Origin: Isosphaeraceae bacterium
Lineage (GTDB): Bacteria; Planctomycetota; Planctomycetia; Isosphaerales; Isosphaeraceae
Direction of reading: 5' to 3'
Assembly (NCBI GenBank): GCA_021324445.1
Contig: JAJPJC010000377.1
Coordinates: 1 to 43,572, forward strand
Length of the DNA stretch: 43,572 nucleotides
The notes below the pieces were generated by a model. The model was not told the origin of the DNA, did no database searches, and saw nothing but the letters and a program-made list of their open reading frames with translations. Position numbers and translations under genes: made by a program. Shown here one piece after another: positions 38,914 to 43,572 of this stretch; the first letter of the stretch is position 1; each line of letters begins with the position of its first letter.

Positions 38914-39978
38914 ATGAATTTCGACCAATTGATCCGGTTCGCCGTGGAACAGAACGCCTCGGACGTGCATCTCCAGACCGGGGCCGCGCCGCTGTTGCGG
39001 ATCAACGGCCTGATTCGCAGCGTGGAGTCACCGCCGGTCTCCGATCAGGAGCTGCGCCAGTTCATCGTCGCGCTGAAACCCAAGCTCACCCTCGACCAGC
39101 TCGAGGCGGCGATGGTCCCTGGCCTGGACTTCTCCTACGCGATCCCGGGCGTGTCCCGGTTCCGCTGCAACGTCTACAGCCACCTGGGGACCCCGGCGAT
39201 GGTGCTGCGGGTCATCCAGCTCAAGATCCGCACGATCGAGGAGCTGCATCTCCCCGCCGTGCTCCGCGACATCGCGCTGTCGCACCGGGGCATGACCCTC
39301 CTGACGGGAACGACCGGCAGCGGCAAGAGCACGACCCTGGCCGCCATGGTTGACCTGATCAACCACACCTACCGCTGCAAGATCATCACCATCGAGGATC
39401 CGATCGAGTACGTGCACACCAGCCAGAAGGCTCTGATCTCTCAGCTCGAGGTCGGACAGGACACGCCGTCGTTCGAGCATGGGCTGCGGCAGTCCCTCCG
39501 CGAGGATCCCGACGTGATCCTCGTCGGCGAGCTGCGCGACAGCGAGACGATGAAGATGGCCCTGCGGGCCGCGGACACCGGCCACCAGGTCTTTGCCACC
39601 GTGCACAGCTCCAACGCCGCCCAGACGATCGAGCGGATCCTGGCGATGGTGCCCCCCGAAGAGCGAAAGATCGCCACCGCGCAACTGGCCGGCTCGCTCG
39701 AGGCGGTCATCTCCCAGCGCCTGGCCATCACGCTGGATGGCAGCCGCCGCCCGGCCATGGAGATCCTCCGCGGCGGACCGGTGACCTCGAAATACATCCT
39801 GGAAAACCGCCTGGGCGAGCTGAGCGACTACATCGGCAGCCGCGAAGGCGGCATGCAGCGCTTCGACCAGCACCTGCTGGATCTCTACAAGCAGAAAGTC
39901 CTCTCGGGCACCGAGGCCATGCGGCTGGCCACCAACCCCGAAGCCGTCGCCCTCGGCCTGCGCGGAATTTCACGATGA
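38914..39978 (+). CDS. PilT-family twitching motility ATPase
   Basis: 354 residues. PAS-like N-domain (LIRFAVEQNASDVHLQTGAA), Walker A GTTGSGKST (132-140), Asp box IITIEDPIEYVH, Walker B DVILVGELRDSETM, and His box ADTGHQVFATVHSSNAAQTI. The His box and length match PilT, which powers pilus retraction at the inner membrane. It is a single gene, not in a pil operon. It could also act on a pseudopilin system, given the DUF1559 protein in the window. The start is supported by the position of the promoter upstream and by homology from residue 1. Confidence 0.93.
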   Translation: MNFDQLIRFAVEQNASDVHLQTGAAPLLRINGLIRSVESPPVSDQELRQFIVALKPKLTLDQLEAAMVPGLDFSYAIPGVSRFRCNVYSHLGTPAMVLRVIQLKIRTIEELHLPAVLRDIALSHRGMTLLTGTTGSGKSTTLAAMVDLINHTYRCKIITIEDPIEYVHTSQKALISQLEVGQDTPSFEHGLRQSLREDPDVILVGELRDSETMKMALRAADTGHQVFATVHSSNAAQTIERILAMVPPEERKIATAQLAGSLEAVISQRLAITLDGSRRPAMEILRGGPVTSKYILENRLGELSDYIGSREGGMQRFDQHLLDLYKQKVLSGTEAMRLATNPEAVALGLRGISR

Positions 39979-39981
39979 GAT

Positions 39982-40110
39982 TTGTCCGTGGTCCGTTGGA
40001 GGAGCTGCCGCTCCGTTGCGCCGTCATCGCGCGTGTTCGAGTGCCTCAACCTTCCCGGACCAGACGAGTCAGCCCGCGTCAGCCAACCACGGACCACGGA
40101 CCACGGACAA
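39982..40110. repeat. Inverted heptamer array (GTCCGTG type) after the PilT gene
   Basis: TTGTCCGTGGTCCGT (39982-39996) pairs perfectly with ACGGACCACGGACAA (40096-40110) over 15 bp. The right arm holds three GGACCAC-type units. It starts three bases after the PilT stop codon and probably caps the transcript; the loop is about 99 bases. Confidence 0.8.
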
Positions 40111-40188
40111 TAAAGCTCTTGCTCGATCGGGGGCAATCCGGTAGGGAATCGCTCGTCGGATTCCTGTGGCGAGCGAGGTGTCCATGCC

Positions 40189-41634
40189 ATGGCCACGATC
40201 CCCGAAGTGATGGCGATCGGCTGGGGCTACGTGCAGGCCGGTGAGTGGTCGCGGGCTGAAGAAGTTTACCGGCAAGTCCTAGCGGCGAACCCCTGCGTCG
40301 CGCAGGCGTGGTATCTCCTCGGCGCGGTGAGCCAGACCCGGGGGAAGCTCGACGAGGCGGTGGCGAGCTACCGGCAGGCCCTCCGCCTGGTGCCCGACTT
40401 CGCCGAGGTCTGCAACAACCTGGCGCTGGCCCTCCAGCAGCAGGGGCAGCGCGCCGAAGCGATGGCCCTGCTGCGCCGGGCCATTCAGGTCAAGCCGGAC
40501 TATGCCGACGCCTACAGCAACCTGGGCAATGCCTTGCAGGATCAGGGGGAGCTGGACGAGGCGATTGCCTGCTACCTGCGGGCCATCCACCACCAGCCGG
40601 ACTTCGCCGATGCGCATTCCAACCTGGGCCACGCCCTGAGGGCCCGGGGGCAGTTCGCCGAGGCGGTGGCCTGCTATGATCACGCCCTGCGGTTGCGGCC
40701 GGACCATCCGGAGGTGCATCTGAGCCGGGCCCTGGCCTGGCTCCAGATGGGGGACTTCGCGCGCGGCTGGGCCGAGCACGAATGGCGGTTGAAGTGTCCC
40801 AAGACGGCGCCGCCCCCGATCCCCCGGCCCGCCTGGGACGGCTCGCCGCTGGACGGCCGGGCCATCTTGCTCTACGCCGAGCATGGCCTGGGGGATGCGC
40901 TCCAGTTCGTTCGCTACGCGCCCCTGGTCCAGGAGCGGGGCGGCCGGGTGATCGTCGCCTGCCGCCGGCCGCTGGTCCGACTCCTGGCAACCTGTCGGGG
41001 CGTCGAGCAGGTCATCACCGAGGGCGAGACGCTGACGGAGTTCGACGTCTACGCCCTGTTCATGGCCTTACCGGGCCTCTTCCGGACCACCCTGGCGAAC
41101 ATACCGGCCCAGGTCCCGTATCTCACCCCGGACCCGGCAGCCGTTGCGGGATGGCGCGGCGCGCTGGGTCCCGCCGCGGAATGCAAGATCGGGATCGCCT
41201 GGCAGGGCAATCCGGAGTTCGGCCGGGACCACCATCGGTCCTTCCGGCTGGCCCAGCTCGAGCCCCTGGCGCGACTCGAAGGGGTCCGGCTCTATAGCCT
41301 CCAGGTGGGCGTCGGCAGGGACCAGCTCGCCGAGGTTGCGGGCCGCTTCCCCATGACCGACCTGGGCGATCGGCTCGTGGACTTCATGGACACCGCGGCC
41401 GTCGTGACCAACCTCGACCTGGTCATCGCCCCGGACACGGCCGTGGCCCATCTGGCCGGGGCGCTGGGCGTCCCGGTCTGGCTCGCGCTGCCCTTCGCCT
41501 GCGACTGGCGATGGTTGGCCGACCGGGACGATAGCCCGTGGTATCCCACGATGCGCCTGTTCCGCCAGGAGCGCTGGGGAGATTGGGACGAGGTCTTCCA
41601 GCGGATGGCGGGTGAGCTGCGCAGGAGGCAGTAG
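40189..41634 (+). CDS. TPR protein with a GT9/SPINDLY-like glycosyltransferase domain
   Basis: 481 residues. At least five TPR repeats span residues 1-190 (AYSNLGNALQDQGELDEAIA; AHSNLGHALRARGQFAEAVA). The C-terminal domain (about 215-475) resembles TPR-linked glycosyltransferases of the GT9/GT41-like kind: ILLYAEHGLGDALQFVRYAP, CKIGIAWQGNPEFGRDHHRS, and the nucleotide-sugar end DLVIAPDTAVAHLAGALGVP. It likely glycosylates a protein or surface glycan in the cytoplasm. It lies after the PilT inverted repeat. The stop TAG is inside a GGCAGTA heptamer pair. Confidence 0.82.
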   Translation: MATIPEVMAIGWGYVQAGEWSRAEEVYRQVLAANPCVAQAWYLLGAVSQTRGKLDEAVASYRQALRLVPDFAEVCNNLALALQQQGQRAEAMALLRRAIQVKPDYADAYSNLGNALQDQGELDEAIACYLRAIHHQPDFADAHSNLGHALRARGQFAEAVACYDHALRLRPDHPEVHLSRALAWLQMGDFARGWAEHEWRLKCPKTAPPPIPRPAWDGSPLDGRAILLYAEHGLGDALQFVRYAPLVQERGGRVIVACRRPLVRLLATCRGVEQVITEGETLTEFDVYALFMALPGLFRTTLANIPAQVPYLTPDPAAVAGWRGALGPAAECKIGIAWQGNPEFGRDHHRSFRLAQLEPLARLEGVRLYSLQVGVGRDQLAEVAGRFPMTDLGDRLVDFMDTAAVVTNLDLVIAPDTAVAHLAGALGVPVWLALPFACDWRWLADRDDSPWYPTMRLFRQERWGDWDEVFQRMAGELRRRQ

Positions 41635-41707
41635 GCAGTACGCAGCCAAGAGAAGAAGAAACGAGTGCCGGGCCGGTCTTCTCTTCTCCGACTGTGTCCT
41701 GCGTACT
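41627..41707. repeat. GGCAGTA tandem and inverted repeat between convergent genes
   Basis: Two GGCAGTA units (41627-41640) contain the TAG stop of the glycosyltransferase. AGTACGCAG (41637-41645) pairs with CTGCGTACT (41699-41707), and a purine-rich run (AAGAGAAGAAGAA) faces TCTTCTCTTCTC inside the loop. It separates the gene from the convergent DUF362 gene. Confidence 0.65.
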
Positions 41708-41727
41708 CCTCATCGCGTATGCACGAA

Positions 41728-42969
41728 TCACGTCACGTCGACGACCCTGTGCTGGATCTCATCCCGCCTGCCCCTGGGCGACTTGAACGGGAAGATCCCC
41801 AGGCCGAGGTGGGCGGCCAGAGGGACGTGCTGGGGCTGTCGGATGTCGAAGCCCTCGGACTTCAGGGGGTCCAGACCGAGTCTGCCACTGGCGCCGACCG
41901 GTGGTAATCCCTTCTCTTTCCGCTTCAGGTCGACATAGCGCCAGGCGACGTGGTCCATCGCCACGGGGTCGGTGGCGAAGAACAGGGCGTTGTTCTCCCA
42001 GGTCCATTGGGGCCGGGATGCGCCCGGGCCGCCCTGGTAGACCCCCTTGATCCCGTCCATGATCTGGAGAACGCACTTGCGGCGGATGACCGGGTGGGCG
42101 ACGACCTGGGGGATGAACTGGTTGCAGACGTTGGTGTCGGGCGTGGCATGCGAGCGGCAGACGTTGTTGACCATGCCGTGGCTCATGTTCTTGAGCGCGC
42201 CGGTGATCCCGGCCGAGCCGTGGTCCTTCAGGACGGGGAGGCAGACGATCTTGTTGACGCGGCGGGTCACCAGCAGGCCCAGGTGCGAGCGCCGGGTGCG
42301 GTCGTCCTTGGGATCCAGTCCGACCATGACCAGCTCCATGACCATGAACTCGTCAGGATCGTAGCCGGTGACCCGGTCGAGGTTGCCGGTCTTCAGATCG
42401 TCCCCCTTGATGTCGATCTGCTGGTTGTTGTACGCAATCCCCTGGCCGGTCCAGGCGATGCCGTCGGGGACGGCCTCGTGCATCTTGGCCCGAATGAACT
42501 CGTCGCGGTACCGCTCGAAGACGACGATATCCTTGGTCTTGACCCCGGCGGCCTTGAGGCCGTCGATGACCTCGAGCATCAGCTCACTGGAGGAGTTGGC
42601 CAGGGGGTTGCCGACGGGGTTCATCTTGATGCCGACGACGTCGCCCGGCTCGAAGAAGCTGCGCCAGGCCTCGACGGCGTCGGTGGCGCCGGTCAGCTCT
42701 TTCATGCCGCGGTCGACGGCCGTGTGGATGGCCTGGCGATCCTTGACGTTGCTGCGGATCATCCGGCGATTGCGGACCTCGATGACCCGGCCGGGATACG
42801 GGCCGGGGATGCCCCACTTCTCGTGGGCCGCGGCCTTGCCGGCGACGGCGCGGGACTCCTGGGCCGAGACGTAGGTCAGCGACATCCCGGCCAGCACGGG
42901 GACGGCCGCGCCGGCGGCCAGGACCTGGCGGCGGCCAAGACCGGCCGCCTGGTGTTCATGATGCGACAT
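41728..42969 (-). CDS. Tat-exported DUF362 protein
   Basis: 413 residues. Tat signal GRRQVLAAGAAVPVLAGMSL follows a His-rich start. The DUF362 core includes GDVVGIKMNPVGNP, a central LPVLKDHGSAGITGALKNMS (the conserved K-H-x-GIT-ALKN motif), CRSHATP, and FATDPVAMDHVAWRYVDLKR. The family often carries iron-sulphur sites, but no ferredoxin-type Cys cluster is seen here. Function is unknown; members are common in planctomycetes. The convergent TPR-glycosyltransferase gene lies beyond the repeat. Confidence 0.88.
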   Translation of the reverse strand: MSHHEHQAAGLGRRQVLAAGAAVPVLAGMSLTYVSAQESRAVAGKAAAHEKWGIPGPYPGRVIEVRNRRMIRSNVKDRQAIHTAVDRGMKELTGATDAVEAWRSFFEPGDVVGIKMNPVGNPLANSSSELMLEVIDGLKAAGVKTKDIVVFERYRDEFIRAKMHEAVPDGIAWTGQGIAYNNQQIDIKGDDLKTGNLDRVTGYDPDEFMVMELVMVGLDPKDDRTRRSHLGLLVTRRVNKIVCLPVLKDHGSAGITGALKNMSHGMVNNVCRSHATPDTNVCNQFIPQVVAHPVIRRKCVLQIMDGIKGVYQGGPGASRPQWTWENNALFFATDPVAMDHVAWRYVDLKRKEKGLPPVGASGRLGLDPLKSEGFDIRQPQHVPLAAHLGLGIFPFKSPRGRRDEIQHRVVDVT

Positions 42970-43162
42970 GGGCAGCGTTCCTCGAACACAAAAGGGACCC
43001 TCGATCCGCCAGCCTCGACGCTGACGACAAGGCTACTCGGTCCCGACCAGCGCCGCAACGATCCACCGGGCGAAGTTGGCCGCGGCTCGACCCGCACTTG
43101 ACCGGTCTGGGACATCCGGCGGCAATCGCATGCGAGCCGATTCCTTGCGAGAACGGATTGGT

Positions 43163-43572
43163 TCAGGCGTCCTTCGCCGGGACGGCCGAATCGGGGAGCT
43201 TCAATCCCAGCGCGGCGATCCGCGGCAGAGAGCGCTCCCAATCGACCGCGACGGGCGGCTTCAAGATCGGCTCGTCGACGTTGATCCCCAGGGAGAGCAG
43301 CCGGACCCGGGGATGATGGGCCTGACTATCGACCAGGGGCAGGAGGTTCTCCTTGATATCCTGGTCGCGCGCTTGCGTCTGACGCTCCTGTTCCTCCTGG
43401 AAGCGGCGCGCGATCTGGTAAAGGGTGACGATCCGCCAGTAATGATACCACGACTCGACCAGGACGTGCTCGCGGCACCAGTCCCAGGAGGCCAGGCGCT
43501 GGAGGTCGTCGCGGCGGACCAGCAGCACGCGGATGCAGCACTTGCGGACGACCTTCCGGTCTTCGCAGGTCA
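43163..43572 (-). CDS. Unidentified protein, C-terminal part (runs off the window)
   Basis: The frame is open from the window edge and ends at a TGA (43163-43165), giving about 136 residues: Cys/Arg-rich start (TCEDRKVVRKCCIRVLL), a Trp/Tyr-rich helix (WCREHVLVESWYHYWRIVTL), a Gln/Glu-rich coil and a Pro-containing tail ending PAVPAKDA-like. I recognise no family. The true start lies beyond the edge. The 193-base gap to the DUF362 gene holds nothing notable. Confidence 0.6.
   Translation of the reverse strand, partial: TCEDRKVVRKCCIRVLLVRRDDLQRLASWDWCREHVLVESWYHYWRIVTLYQIARRFQEEQERQTQARDQDIKENLLPLVDSQAHHPRVRLLSLGINVDEPILKPPVAVDWERSLPRIAALGLKLPDSAVPAKDA

Noticed and set aside
1..43572. tRNA, rRNA, CRISPR array, intact insertion sequence or prophage
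   Set aside because: No cloverleaf, spacer-repeat array, transposase or phage structural gene was found by reading both strands. The holin-like protein at 11737 belongs to a chromosomal family found beside DUF883 genes and is not evidence of a prophage.

Overview
The window looks like chromosomal DNA of a high-GC planctomycete, most likely an Isosphaeraceae-type member of Planctomycetota. The main grounds are a DUF1559 prepilin-like protein with the H-X9-DG C-terminal signature (21253-22347), a giant exported protein with an N-terminal LEPR-XLL-type sorting motif (4387-6681), a remnant of a planctomycete-type Ser/Thr kinase, and many short-operon genes separated by repeat-rich gaps. No rRNA, tRNA, CRISPR array or intact insertion sequence was seen. 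The lineage is inferred from protein families, not from a marker gene.

Region 1-1.3 kb holds a Phd-type antitoxin with a palindromic operator and a PIN toxin that has lost its C-terminal half. Region 1.3-2.3 kb holds two tandem Hsp20 chaperones. Region 2.4-8.7 kb holds two LolA-like secreted paralogues, the LEPR/Ig-repeat surface protein and a methyltransferase-glycosyltransferase fusion. Region 9.2-14.9 kb is a stress and envelope island: DUF1328, BrkB/YihY, YqjD/ElaB-like tail-anchored proteins, a two-CBS protein, a phage-holin-III-type membrane protein, a small lipoprotein, a CsbD-DUF883 fusion and a 16-cysteine Tat-exported copper-storage-like protein. Five near-consensus sigma-54 (-24/-12) promoters and one weaker one precede these genes and the Hsp20 pair. 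Each lies 88-126 bases upstream of a start codon. This shared control of general-stress families is the most interesting signal in the window.

Region 15-20.5 kb has a kinase pseudogene, a two-gene heterodimeric ABC exporter, and a divergent VOC/MarR pair with a perfect inverted repeat between them. Region 20.6-26.6 kb has a TTG-started lipoprotein plus the DUF1559 pseudopilin, a DUF1624-type membrane acyltransferase, an MgtE-like transporter lacking the cytoplasmic N domain, a HAD phosphatase and a malic-enzyme remnant. Region 26.9-34.9 kb is a tripartite RND efflux system (TolC-like, RND permease, adaptor) split by a Xre/RES toxin-antitoxin module; the RES frame has no stop and runs about 570 bases into the RND gene. 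Region 35-43.6 kb holds DUF2721 and Mpo1-like membrane proteins, a uronate-dehydrogenase-like SDR beside a GH88 unsaturated glucuronyl hydrolase, a PilT-like ATPase, a TPR-glycosyltransferase, a Tat-exported DUF362 protein and a partial unknown gene at the edge.

Across the window the 3' ends of genes carry inverted or tandem repeats of about 7 bases (GTGGTCC, GTGGTCA, GTGGTGC and relatives). At three loci the stop codon lies inside the repeat. Other gene ends carry GGCAGCCG-type hairpins. These probably act in transcript termination or 3' end protection and resemble the heptamer short tandem repeats described in cyanobacteria.
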